Assembly: GCF_009208735.1 (NCBI RefSeq)
Contig: NZ_WFLJ01000029.1
Coordinates: 1 to 52,161, forward strand
DNA length: 52,161 bases
Origin: Janthinobacterium rivuli
GTDB taxonomy: Bacteria > Pseudomonadota > Gammaproteobacteria > Burkholderiales > Burkholderiaceae_D
Direction of reading: 5' to 3'
Shown here: one piece after another, positions 39,601 to 46,481 of the stretch
Layout: each line of letters starts with the position of its first letter
Position numbering within the stretch: position 1 is the first letter of the stretch
Position numbers and translations under genes: made by a program
Notes under the pieces: generated by a model
What the model saw: only the letters and a program-made list of their open reading frames with translations
The model's database searches: none
Told to the model about the DNA's origin: nothing

Positions 39601-41226
39601 GCGGTTGATCATTTCAAAGCTCAGCTTGTCGGCGCGCTTGACGAAGACCATGGCCGGGATGTTTTCGATGATGGTGCCAAACAGGTGCTTCGAGCGGCGA
39701 AATTCCGCTTCGCTGCGCTTGCGCTCGCTAATGTCCAGCCACAGGCCCGATACGCCCAGCAACTCCCGTTCCGGGCCGAAAATCGGGTGGTACGAAACGA
39801 TCCAGTGACTCAATTGCTCGCGCTGCTGGCCGCTATGGCCCTGCAATTCGATGTCGACGATGGGCTGACCCGTCTCGATCACCTGGCGCACGCGGCGCTC
39901 CACGTCCGCCCGCACGGCGGCGTCGAACAGCATGGCGCCCACGGGACGGCCCAGGTGCTGCGCCACGCTGGCACCGTTGATGGCGGCCAGGTAGTGGTTG
40001 ATCATGACGATGCGCAAGTCCAGGTCGACGAACAGCATGCCGATCGGCGCCGTCGCATACACGGTTTCCAGCAGGCGCGTGGATTTTTCCAGGGCCAGCG
40101 TGCGTTCGGCCACCAGGCTTTCGAGCTGCGTGCGGTGGCGCCGCAAGTCGCGTTCCAGCGCGCCCAGGGCGCTGGCCATGTCGGCCGATTCGCGGTCCGC
40201 GTGCCTGTTCGAGCGCAGCGGTTTGCCTTGCGCCAGCGCGTGGATCTGCTGCGTCAGTTCCTGCAGGGTGCTGGCCAGGCGGCCGCCCACGCGCCAGGCC
40301 AGGGCAAAGCCTGCGCCCAGCAGCAGCGCCAGGATGAGGGACGCCGTGACCACGGAGCGCAGCAGGGCTTGCGCCACCGTGCTGCTGCGCATGGTGACGG
40401 CCACCGTCCAGGCGGCGTCCGGGGCGCGGCGAAAGCCCGTATACACGTCGATGCCTTCCAGGGTGGCATGGCGCAGCACGCCTTCGCGTGCATGGCGTAT
40501 CTGTTCGAGCAGCGGCGCCGCGCTGCGCTGGCCCACATAGCGCTGCGGCGCCACCGTGCGCGCCACGTTGATGCCGTCGGCATTGATGAGGACCGCGTCC
40601 AGGTAGGCCGGCAGGCGCAGCTCGCGCAGCAGCACGGACAGGTAATCGGGCGGGTACAGGGCCGTCAGCACATAGGCGGGACCTTGGTCACGCGGCAAGG
40701 GTTGGTTCAGGGCCAGCCGCGGCACGTCGTCCGGCGCCATGAGCAGACTGGTCAGCCGCACCTTGCCGTAGTCGCGCGTGCGTTCCATGCTGGCGGCCCA
40801 TTTTTGCGGCAGCGGAGGCGGCGCCTGGCCGACGGGCAGTGTCGTATTGATCAGTTGGCGGCCCTTGGCGTCGGAAACGATGAAACCACTGACGGCCAGG
40901 CCCGGCTGCAGCAGGCTGCCGGCCAGGGTCCGCAGGGTGCCGATGTCGTCCGTTTGCAGGGCGGGCGAGGCGGCCAGGACGCGTGCGGCCATCCGGGCGC
41001 CGCTCAGGTCGCGTTCGACGGCGGCGGCGACCGCCAGCGCCGCCTGCGCCGTCTCGCTGACGACATGGTCGCGTTCGCGCGTGTAGCTTTGCGCCACGAG
41101 CAAGAGAAACACGAGCGCCGTCGGCATGACCCAGGCGAGCACCAGCCATGAAATTCTTGAGCGTATCGAAGGCAAATCTTGCACCCGGAAAGCTCCCAGA
41201 ATGGATGAGTCGACAGGCTGGCTCAC
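36670..41226 (-). CDS. hybrid sensor histidine kinase with PAS repeats, two REC and HPt
   Basis: A 1518-aa multi-domain membrane kinase. In order: TM1 (about 24-45), a periplasmic Cache-like sensor to about 290, TM2 (residues about 291-313), HAMP-like region, coiled linker, three PAS domains (residues about 385-775, with the DISERKR/DITERKR linkers), HisKA with the phospho-acceptor His in SHEIRTPMN (residue 799), HATPase (DTGIGIG, GGTGLGLAI), REC1 (DIVLLDAAMPGMDG), REC2 (VVLMDLQMPVMNG) and a C-terminal HPt whose active His is in LLHRVCGVAANLG. Start: GTG at 41226 has no ribosome-binding site; GTG at 41184 has GGGAG eight nt upstream and may be the true one. A good promoter lies at 41256-41284. 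Confidence 0.93.
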   Translation of the reverse strand: MSQPVDSSILGAFRVQDLPSIRSRISWLVLAWVMPTALVFLLLVAQSYTRERDHVVSETAQAALAVAAAVERDLSGARMAARVLAASPALQTDDIGTLRTLAGSLLQPGLAVSGFIVSDAKGRQLINTTLPVGQAPPPLPQKWAASMERTRDYGKVRLTSLLMAPDDVPRLALNQPLPRDQGPAYVLTALYPPDYLSVLLRELRLPAYLDAVLINADGINVARTVAPQRYVGQRSAAPLLEQIRHAREGVLRHATLEGIDVYTGFRRAPDAAWTVAVTMRSSTVAQALLRSVVTASLILALLLGAGFALAWRVGGRLASTLQELTQQIHALAQGKPLRSNRHADRESADMASALGALERDLRRHRTQLESLVAERTLALEKSTRLLETVYATAPIGMLFVDLDLRIVMINHYLAAINGASVAQHLGRPVGAMLFDAAVRADVERRVRQVIETGQPIVDIELQGHSGQQREQLSHWIVSYHPIFGPERELLGVSGLWLDISERKRSEAEFRRSKHLFGTIIENIPAMVFVKRADKLSFEMINRHAELTLGRSREQLLGKTDHDFFPPQQASAFVSADRKLLATGQMVEIEQEAINTADGTTRHFTTRKVVLRDDAGRPSHVLGVSIDITERKRATEVLHATTLRLEQSERFIRTVTDNLPGMVSYWGADLRCRFANNFYNEWFGRSSAELAGIHMCELLGQELFDVYAPHVEGVLAGRPQSFERDLLDPAGQVCHTWTNYIPDIDDGGGVRGFFVLASDVSELKRTELRLHELNEQMVRARDKAEAASIAKSEFVANMSHEIRTPMNAIIGLARLLEESPLERRERSYVGKIQMATQSLLNIVNDVLDFSKIEAGQMVLEQRRFQLERMLDSVGVLLASSAWARGVEPVFVLDPGVPDELIGDALRVEQILINLVGNAVKFTSYGEVVLSINKVAEDATGVTLEFSVRDTGIGIGAAEQEHIFDAFSQGDTSTSRKYGGTGLGLAICRRMVELMGGALSVTSALGQGSDFRFSCRFEKVMPPSEPPGRSAPRELSLLIIDDNASVRAMLEDWCAAQGWHSRSADSGAAGLALLRAHASGGPAADIVLLDAAMPGMDGISMLTEARADAPLALPPVIMLVADQDSENLERLADSLMLAGIVSKPATPARLLAAVTAVREGRGTPSALPVSTPLSGLLSGMRVLLVEDNEINQEVAQYILLHSGARVALAANGKLAVDLLTNTPDAWDVVLMDLQMPVMNGYDATLAIRALGLGDLPIIAMTANAMDEDRLRAIASGMNAHVAKPIDVDEMIQTLTRLVPATPGGGGGASQADDAVTPMLDLPATVPGIDLAAALHRFGGDYGAFLALLKRFENSQGDAVEETRALLAAGQAQQAAQLLHRVCGVAANLGATHVASLAAETEKALKTGQSHATAALLGRLEHAMAEVIDAARTLPSPLRRGQAAAAAPGSVPVDLRAGLAELLILIHNNNLKALAQFHALHPALQQADREAALAMADAIETLNFAEAEELVLDQLKREENK

Positions 41227-41255
41227 GCTGGCGCTGGCTGACCCTGAATGAAAAG

Positions 41256-41284
41256 ATGCTAGACGAAATTGATTGTTCTGACAA
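41256..41284 (-). promoter_or_regulatory. sigma-70-type promoter of the hybrid kinase/cyclase operon
   Basis: On the minus strand, TTGTCA (41284-41279), 17-nt spacer, TAGCAT (41261-41256). The predicted start near 41249 leaves about 23 nt before the GTG at 41226 and about 65 nt before the GTG at 41184. Confidence 0.55.
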
Positions 41285-41339
41285 GCCTAGTTTCCGTGAT
41301 GGAAAAAAGCTTGCGCAAGGCATACAGAGGAGGGGGTAT

Positions 41340-41364
41340 CCCTCCCGCCATGGCGGCGGGAGGG
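41340..41364 (-). terminator. strong GC hairpin after the BOF gene
   Basis: A perfect 10-bp stem: CCCTCCCGCC (41340-41349), loop ATGGC, GGCGGGAGGG (41355-41364), starting ten nt past the BOF-gene stop. No T-run follows on that strand, so it may stall or shield rather than fully terminate. Confidence 0.55.
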
Positions 41365-41373
41365 CGGCGATGC

Positions 41374-41739
41374 TTATTGCACCACGGTCAGCACGTCGAC
41401 ATCGATTTCCGGGCTTTCCATGAAATCTTTTTCCACTTCGCCACGGATTTCCACCTGGGTCCTGGCGTCGATCTTGCGGTTCATGAAGACCTTGTCGTCG
41501 ATGTCCACGCGGATTTCCGCCGTACCGTCGGAGAACGTGTATTTTTCCTTGCCGACCTTGCGCAACAAATGGCCGCGCAGCACGACGGCCTGGTCGTCGA
41601 CGGGATTTTTCAGGATGGCGGCCACGTTGCCGGGCGCGGTCGGGCCGGCCGTCGGTCCCATGTACTGGGCTTGCGCGCCGCCGGCCAGCAAGGCGCTGGC
41701 GGCGGCCATGGAAACGATGAGTTTGCGGTGCATTGACAT
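41374..41739 (-). CDS. YgiW/YdeI-type OB-fold stress protein
   Basis: A 121-aa exported protein. Residues 1-24 are a signal peptide (ASALLAGGAQAQYMG). The mature part shows the BOF pattern: NPVDDQAVVLRGHLLRKVGK, YTFSDGTAEIRVDIDDKVF and VEIRGEVEKDFMESPEIDVD, an OB-fold seen in YgiW and YdeI, which are linked to oxidative and cationic-peptide stress. ATG at 41739 has AAGGAA four to five nt upstream. Stands between the pilus genes and the kinase operon and is probably separately controlled. Confidence 0.88.
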   Translation of the reverse strand: MSMHRKLIVSMAAASALLAGGAQAQYMGPTAGPTAPGNVAAILKNPVDDQAVVLRGHLLRKVGKEKYTFSDGTAEIRVDIDDKVFMNRKIDARTQVEIRGEVEKDFMESPEIDVDVLTVVQ

Positions 41740-41766
41740 GGTATTCCTTTGATAGTGACTGGCGTG

Positions 41767-42339
41767 TCAGAAGAAAACGGCGGTGCGGGGGATGATAGCA
41801 CCGGTATTGCCATAGGGCATGTTCGCCCGGACGCTGCCCGTGCTGGCCACGCCATCGTCGAGTTTGCTGTCTATCTGTTCCGCGTAACTCTCGGGCAGAT
41901 TGTCGAAACGGATGCCGTTGCCGGCGCGCCCGCCCACTTCATCGTTGTACAAGTAGACGGCGCCGCCCTGGGCGCTGGTCATGAATTGCGAGGTGCCGTT
42001 GTAGGAGCCGGTAATGAAACCGCCCAGCGCCAGGTGCTGCGGCGCCAGCGTGAATTCGCGCGGCTGGCCGTCGCCGATCTGGCCGTCGCCATTGCCGTTT
42101 CCGGCCGAGTTCGGCACGTGCGTGGTGCCCTGGATATCGTCGCCGGGCAGGGCGCGGAACTTGTCCTGGTAGGCGTTGACGGCGGCCGTCAGCGCATTCG
42201 ACTGCTGGATGATGTTTTTCACCTTGGCGCTGTCGATCAAGCTTTGTCCCTTGAGCACGCCACCGAGCAGCAGGCCGATGATGACCAGGACGATGGCGAT
42301 TTCTACGAGCGTAAAGCCTTGCTGGCGGCGTGGGAGCAT
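41767..42339 (-). CDS. type IV/II prepilin-like protein
   Basis: A 190-aa prepilin. The class III leader is MLPRRQQG, cleaved before FTLVEIAIVLVIIG, with the conserved glutamate at +5. The mature body contains YQDKFRALPGDD, a sequence common in betaproteobacterial pilin-like proteins, and GGRAGNGIRFDNLPESY. It is probably the major or a minor subunit of the pilus encoded upstream. ATG at 42339 with AAGGAA six nt upstream. It is separated from the tightly overlapping operon by 76 bp and may have its own promoter. Confidence 0.9.
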   Translation of the reverse strand: MLPRRQQGFTLVEIAIVLVIIGLLLGGVLKGQSLIDSAKVKNIIQQSNALTAAVNAYQDKFRALPGDDIQGTTHVPNSAGNGNGDGQIGDGQPREFTLAPQHLALGGFITGSYNGTSQFMTSAQGGAVYLYNDEVGGRAGNGIRFDNLPESYAEQIDSKLDDGVASTGSVRANMPYGNTGAIIPRTAVFF

Positions 42340-42415
42340 GGGGTTTCCTTGAAAAAAAGTGCGACAACTTGGAATGGCAGTTTACTGCATTTGATGCCGG
42401 GCGCGCATGGCAGGA

Positions 42416-43138
42416 TCATGGTGCGGCCTTTGCTTTCTTCTTGGCAAGTTCGTCGAGCCGGCGCGCGAGGAAAGCCAGCTCGTGTGGATCGCTGATCTGG
42501 CCGCTGGCGATCAGGCCGCCGATCACCACGCGGGCGCTGTCGAGCTGGTCCATGTCTTCCAGGATGAACGCTTCCATCTCGCGCACCCACGGCGGTACCT
42601 GCGGTCCCGTCGCCAGGTGGCGCAGCGCGCGCGCATACGACAGGGCCAGTGGCAGGTCGCGCAGCTGGTGCTTCGCCACGAGCACCGCCTGGGCCATGGC
42701 GGGCCAGCGGCGCTGCGGGTCGGCCGCGAAGCTGGCGGCGACAAAGGCCAGCATGCGCCGCGCGCGTTGCGGGTCGGCCACGCCGGCGTAGATTTCGCTG
42801 GCGGCCATCAGCGAGTAGTTGCTGCGCGGATCGAGCGTTTGCGCCGTCTCCAGCCAGCCGGCCAGGCGGTCATAGTCGAGTTCGCGCCACGGCAGGTTGA
42901 CGCCGGGCTGATCCTCGAACGACTGCAGGTACAGCAGCATGGCCTTGGCCATGGCCAGCGGCTCGCCCAGGCTGGCCAGGCGCGCCACGTCGGCCGGCGG
43001 CGCGGCGGGCAGCGGCCGTGCCTGTGCCGGAGCGTGTTGCTGCGCCAGGCGCCAGCCCAGCTGCAGCAGCAGGCATGCGGCCAGCAGCCAGCACAGGGGG
43101 CGCGGCACGCTGCTCCAGGGGCGCTGGGCGGCGGCCAT
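42416..43138 (-). CDS. TPR-like membrane-anchored protein of the pilus operon
   Basis: A 240-aa protein with one N-terminal membrane helix (PLCWLLAACLLLQLGWRLA) and then a helical body with tetratricopeptide-like features (DRLAGWLETAQTLDPRSNYS, RRMLAFVAASFAADPQRRW, ARALRHLATGPQVPPWVREM). I do not recognise a named family. The start ATG shares its A with the stop of the permease gene (TGATG), and AGGAAC precedes it, so the two are coupled. A scaffolding role in pilus assembly or beside the permease is plausible but unproven. Confidence 0.75.
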   Translation of the reverse strand: MAAAQRPWSSVPRPLCWLLAACLLLQLGWRLAQQHAPAQARPLPAAPPADVARLASLGEPLAMAKAMLLYLQSFEDQPGVNLPWRELDYDRLAGWLETAQTLDPRSNYSLMAASEIYAGVADPQRARRMLAFVAASFAADPQRRWPAMAQAVLVAKHQLRDLPLALSYARALRHLATGPQVPPWVREMEAFILEDMDQLDSARVVIGGLIASGQISDPHELAFLARRLDELAKKKAKAAP

Positions 43139-43911
43139 CAGATGTTCCTGCGGTAAAAGTCGCACAGCGCGCAGCTGGCCAGCAAGGCCACATAGATGGC
43201 CGTTTGCGCCGCCACCCCTGCCAGGGCTTGCCAGTCGCCGGTGGCGTACAGCAGCCAGTCCGTGCGCGCAAAGGCATCGAGGCGTGGCAGCAGCAGGGCC
43301 AGCACGTCGATGGCGCCGGCCGTGGCCCGCTGCGCCAGCGAGTCGCCCGCCTGCGGTCCGTGCGCCAGCAGTTGCAGGCTGCCCAGCATGCGCGCCAGCA
43401 CATAGAAGCCGCCGCTGGCGGCCAGCGCCGGCAGGGCTTGTTGCAGGCTGGCCGCGCACAGCAGGCTGAACGCGGCGACGATCCACAATTCGCCGAGCAG
43501 CGACAGCGCCCACAGCGCGCTGTGCGCGGGCGCGGCGAACAGCGCCATCAAGAGACCGAACAGCAAGGCGGGTACGGCCGCCAGCACCGCATAGCCCAGC
43601 AGTTTGCCCAGCAGATAGGCGGCGCGCGGCATCGGCAGTGCCAGCAGCAGTTCCAGCCCCCGCTCGGCCGCTTCGCGCGCCATGCTGGTGATGATGAAGG
43701 TGGACAGCAGGAAGACGCCGGCCAGGCGCAGGGTGGCCGCCAGCAGCGCCGCCTGCACGGCGCCGCTTTCCGTCAGCGCCAGTTGCTGCAGGAAGCCGGC
43801 CAGCGCGGCGGCACCGCAGGCGGCCAGCAAAAATAGCCACAGCAGGCGGCTGCGCAGCGCTTCGAGCAGCGTGTAGCGGGCGATGGTGAGGGCGGGAAAG
43901 AACATGGGCAT
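43138..43911 (-). CDS. ABC-2-type transporter permease
   Basis: A 257-aa membrane protein with six predicted helices, starting FFPALTIARYTLLEALRSRL, the typical N-terminus of NosY/ABC-2 permeases, then ITSMAREAAERGLELLLALP, the cytoplasmic coupling segment that contacts an ATPase. No ATPase gene is found in this window, although the partner could lie outside or elsewhere. Its position inside a pilus operon, overlapping genes on both sides by one nt, is unusual. Confidence 0.85.
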   Translation of the reverse strand: MPMFFPALTIARYTLLEALRSRLLWLFLLAACGAAALAGFLQQLALTESGAVQAALLAATLRLAGVFLLSTFIITSMAREAAERGLELLLALPMPRAAYLLGKLLGYAVLAAVPALLFGLLMALFAAPAHSALWALSLLGELWIVAAFSLLCAASLQQALPALAASGGFYVLARMLGSLQLLAHGPQAGDSLAQRATAGAIDVLALLLPRLDAFARTDWLLYATGDWQALAGVAAQTAIYVALLASCALCDFYRRNI

Positions 43912-44627
43912 CAGCGCGGCAGCCTTTGCGCCGCCACCATGCGGTTGAACAGAATGTTCGGCGACAGCCAGACGACGAGGTCGTCGAACTCGCCGCCCGG
44001 TTGCTGCGGCCCGCTGGCGGCGCGGCTGATGAAAGCGGTGGCGTTCGAGGCATTGTTGCGCTCATCGACATTGTTGCCGAAAGGCACAGCCTGGCGCTGG
44101 CCCTGCACGCTCGTGGCGCCGAAACCGTTCTTGCCGTGCGACATGATCATGGCGGGGATGTCGCTCAATGCCGTCGCCTGCAGCAGCGCGCCGCCCTGGC
44201 GCGTGACGACGCTGATGTCGCGCGGCGTGCCCAGGTTGAACTGCTGGCCGCTGTCGCTGAAGGCCGGCGTCACGCTGTAGCGGAACAGATTGTTCCAGCT
44301 GTCGCCCTGGCGCAGCCCCAGGGTGGCCCACGGCAGGAAGCCGGCGCGTTTTTCGCCCGTGCAGCGCGTGCCGCGCCGGTCTTCCAGGCCGCTCAGGGCG
44401 GAGATGGCGGGACACGGCAGGTAGCCGTAGCGCAGCGCGTAGCCCGTCAGCGCTTCCTTCGCTTCATTGAGCGCCTGTTGCGTCTCGGCCACCTTGCGCT
44501 GCTCCAGCTGCACCGTCAAGGGCGTGACCAGGCCGCCTATCATCAGGCCGACGATGACGAGCACGATGGCGGTCTCGATCAGGGAAAAGCCCCCCTGGCG
44601 GCGCGAAGGGGGCGGGCGGGGGCTCAT
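43911..44627 (-). CDS. prepilin-like protein with class III leader
   Basis: A 238-aa pilin-like protein. The leader MSPRPPPSRRQGG is followed by FSLIETAIVLVIVG (Glu at +5). The body begins QRKVAETQQALNEAKEAL and has a distinctive C-terminal region: GFLPWATLGL, WNNLFRYSVTP, FDDLVVWLSPNILFNRMV and AAQRLPR. The neighbouring 244-aa protein shares this region, so the two are paralogues. Overlaps that gene by 4 nt (ATGA). Probably a minor pilin. Confidence 0.9.
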   Translation of the reverse strand: MSPRPPPSRRQGGFSLIETAIVLVIVGLMIGGLVTPLTVQLEQRKVAETQQALNEAKEALTGYALRYGYLPCPAISALSGLEDRRGTRCTGEKRAGFLPWATLGLRQGDSWNNLFRYSVTPAFSDSGQQFNLGTPRDISVVTRQGGALLQATALSDIPAMIMSHGKNGFGATSVQGQRQAVPFGNNVDERNNASNATAFISRAASGPQQPGGEFDDLVVWLSPNILFNRMVAAQRLPR

Positions 44628-45358
44628 GGCAGGTTGCGCGCGGCGCGCATGCGTTGGTACAGGGTGGGCAAGGTAATCCAGGTCAGCATGTCGTCAAAGG
44701 TGCCGCCCGGCAGCGCGGCATTGTCGGTGGCGGGGCGGGCAATGAAACTGCGGCTGGCGCGGTCGTTCGTCGCTTCGTCGAGATTACCGCGTGCCGTATT
44801 GATCTGCGTCACGCCGCTGGCGGCCGTGCCGTAATGCTCCTTGCCTTGCGAGAACAGCACGACCGGCAGGCACTGGGCGCTGACGTCGCACTGGTCCTGG
44901 CCCGCCACGTAGGCGTAGTCGCCGCGGCCGTCGCGCGTGAGGACGACCCGGTCGGCGACGGCGGAAAACGAGACGATGGGGGCGCGCGCCATTTCCGGCG
45001 TGACGCTGTAGCGCAGCAGCTTGCCCCACGCATCGACGCCGTCCACGCCCAGCGCCACCCACGGCAGGAAGCCGCTGCAGGCGGCGGCGTCGGCGCAGTC
45101 GGCGGCCCGTTCGCGCCCGTCGAGGGCGGAGGCGGCCGGACGGGGCAAGCGCCCTTGCGTGACGGCAAAGCCCAGCAAGGCTTCGCGCGCCTGCGCCAGG
45201 GTGGCCAGGGTGCGCTGCTGGCGTTCGGCCTCGCCCGACTGGCGGCCGAAGGCGCTGATCAGCAGGCTGGCGGTGCCCAGGCCCAGCACGGCCACCAGCA
45301 GCAACAGGGCGGCGCCGCGCTGGCGATGAGGTCGCCAATGAGCTTGCCGTGGCGTCAT
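44624..45358 (-). CDS. pilin-like paralogue without a class III leader
   Basis: A 244-aa paralogue of the minor pilin downstream. It shares GFLPWVALGV, LLRYSVTPE, FDDMLTWITLPTLYQRMRAA and the terminal NLP, but its N-terminus reads RQRGAALLLLVAVLGLGTAS: a hydrophobic helix with no GF(T/S)LIE processing site and no Glu at +5. It is therefore likely a membrane-anchored pilin-like tip or assembly protein, like PilX/GspK-type proteins, not processed in the usual way. ATG at 45358 shares ATGA with the gene before; AUG choice follows that overlap. Confidence 0.82.
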   Translation of the reverse strand: MTPRQAHWRPHRQRGAALLLLVAVLGLGTASLLISAFGRQSGEAERQQRTLATLAQAREALLGFAVTQGRLPRPAASALDGRERAADCADAAACSGFLPWVALGVDGVDAWGKLLRYSVTPEMARAPIVSFSAVADRVVLTRDGRGDYAYVAGQDQCDVSAQCLPVVLFSQGKEHYGTAASGVTQINTARGNLDEATNDRASRSFIARPATDNAALPGGTFDDMLTWITLPTLYQRMRAARNLP

Positions 45359-45786
45359 GGCGGCGCCTCCTGCGCTTCGCTGACCGTGCCGCTGGCCGGG
45401 TCGTAGCGCTGGCCAGGTTTCAGCAGCACCACCTGGCCGTTCGACAGGCGCAGGGTCAAGGTGCCGGGTTTGCCACTGGCAAGGCGGTTGTGCGGCTCGT
45501 TCTGTACTTCCTGGTTCAACCAGACGGTGGAGCGGCCGCTGCTGCGCTGTACCACGCCATTCAATTCCACGGGCGGGGCGGGCGGCGGCGGTGGCGGCGG
45601 CGGCGCTGGCGCGGCCATGGCAGGATCGGGCGCCGGCGGCCCGTAGCGTTGCGCGTCGAGCTGGGCGCGCTGTTCGGGCGACAGGAACAGTCGCCCCAGC
45701 TGCGGGGACTGGGCGCGGGCCGTCAGCGCGGCGCCGGCCAGCAGCACGCACAGGATGAGGGGGCGCAGGACGACGGTGTCGCTCAT
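45355..45786 (-). CDS. PilP/MshK-like pilus assembly protein
   Basis: A 143-aa exported protein. MSDTVVLRPLILCVLLAGAA is a signal or anchor. A proline-rich linker (APAPPPPPPPPAPPVE) leads to a small beta domain with LNGVVQRSSGRSTVWLNQEV and LSNGQVVLLKPGQRYD, which resembles the MshK/PilP/GspC homology region that binds the secretin or the PilO-like partner. It is coupled by ATGA to both neighbours. Family assignment is by pattern and gene order. Confidence 0.65.
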   Translation of the reverse strand: MSDTVVLRPLILCVLLAGAALTARAQSPQLGRLFLSPEQRAQLDAQRYGPPAPDPAMAAPAPPPPPPPPAPPVELNGVVQRSSGRSTVWLNQEVQNEPHNRLASGKPGTLTLRLSNGQVVLLKPGQRYDPASGTVSEAQEAPP

Positions 45787-46481
45787 GGCCGCCCCGGCAC
45801 GGGTACGCTGTTGACGGTCAGCCACAGCAGCTCGCATTCGGCGCCCAGGGCGGGCGCCGTGGCACCCGTGGCGTTCGCGTTGCCTGCGCCGGCCGCGGCC
45901 GCTCCATGGCGCTTGAGCGTGCAAGCCTGCACGGCGAAATAGCCGGCCTGGCGCAAATCGTCAAACAGGTTCAGCAAGTCCATCTCGTGCAGCAAATCCA
46001 TCTGCAGGCGCATGCGGCTGCCGCGCAGGTGATATTGCCCCATCACCATGGGCAATGGCACTGGCAGCGCTTGCTGCGGACTGATGTCGTAGCTGATCGG
46101 CAGCAGTTTGCGCTGTTCCTGGCTGCGACGGATGGCGTCGATCCAGGCCAGGCGGTTTTCCTCGCCGATCAGGCCGCGCTGGCGCAGGGCCAGGAATTGC
46201 GGCTCGTAGGCGCGGATTTCCTGCTTTTCCGCTTCCGCGTGGTTGAACAGGGTGGCCGCCGCCGTGCGCGTGTGCTGGGCCAGGTACAACCGTTGCGCTT
46301 CGCGCATGCGATAGGCGGCGCTCAGACTGAGCAGCAGCACGCTGGCCAGCAAGGTCAGCGCAAAACACAGCAGGGCGGCGCGCACCAGGTGCAGTTCGCC
46401 CAGCCAGGCGGGCAGGGTGCGCGCGGGCGTGCCTGCCCGCTGCATGCCGGGCAGGGGCGGCTGCTTGACGGGGCCGCTCAT
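45783..46481 (-). CDS. PilO/MshJ-like inner-membrane protein
   Basis: A 232-aa bitopic protein. Cytoplasmic residues 1-30, one membrane helix (LCFALTLLASVLLLSLSA), a coiled-coil (QRLYLAQHTRTAAATLFNH) and a C-terminal ferredoxin-like body with SYDISPQQALPVPLPMVMGQ and LHEMDLLNLFDDLRQAGYFA. This is the layout of PilO/MshJ, which holds the PilM/N-like ring to the alignment complex. The start ATG at 46481 overlaps the upstream stop by 4 nt; an ATG three codons earlier has no better site. Confidence 0.72.
   Translation of the reverse strand: MSGPVKQPPLPGMQRAGTPARTLPAWLGELHLVRAALLCFALTLLASVLLLSLSAAYRMREAQRLYLAQHTRTAAATLFNHAEAEKQEIRAYEPQFLALRQRGLIGEENRLAWIDAIRRSQEQRKLLPISYDISPQQALPVPLPMVMGQYHLRGSRMRLQMDLLHEMDLLNLFDDLRQAGYFAVQACTLKRHGAAAAGAGNANATGATAPALGAECELLWLTVNSVPVPGRP

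Noticed and set aside
43138..44071. N-terminal extension of the TPR-like pilus-operon protein
   Set aside because: The open frame continues over the permease gene, but the coupled ATG at 43138 with AGGAAC begins the membrane anchor.
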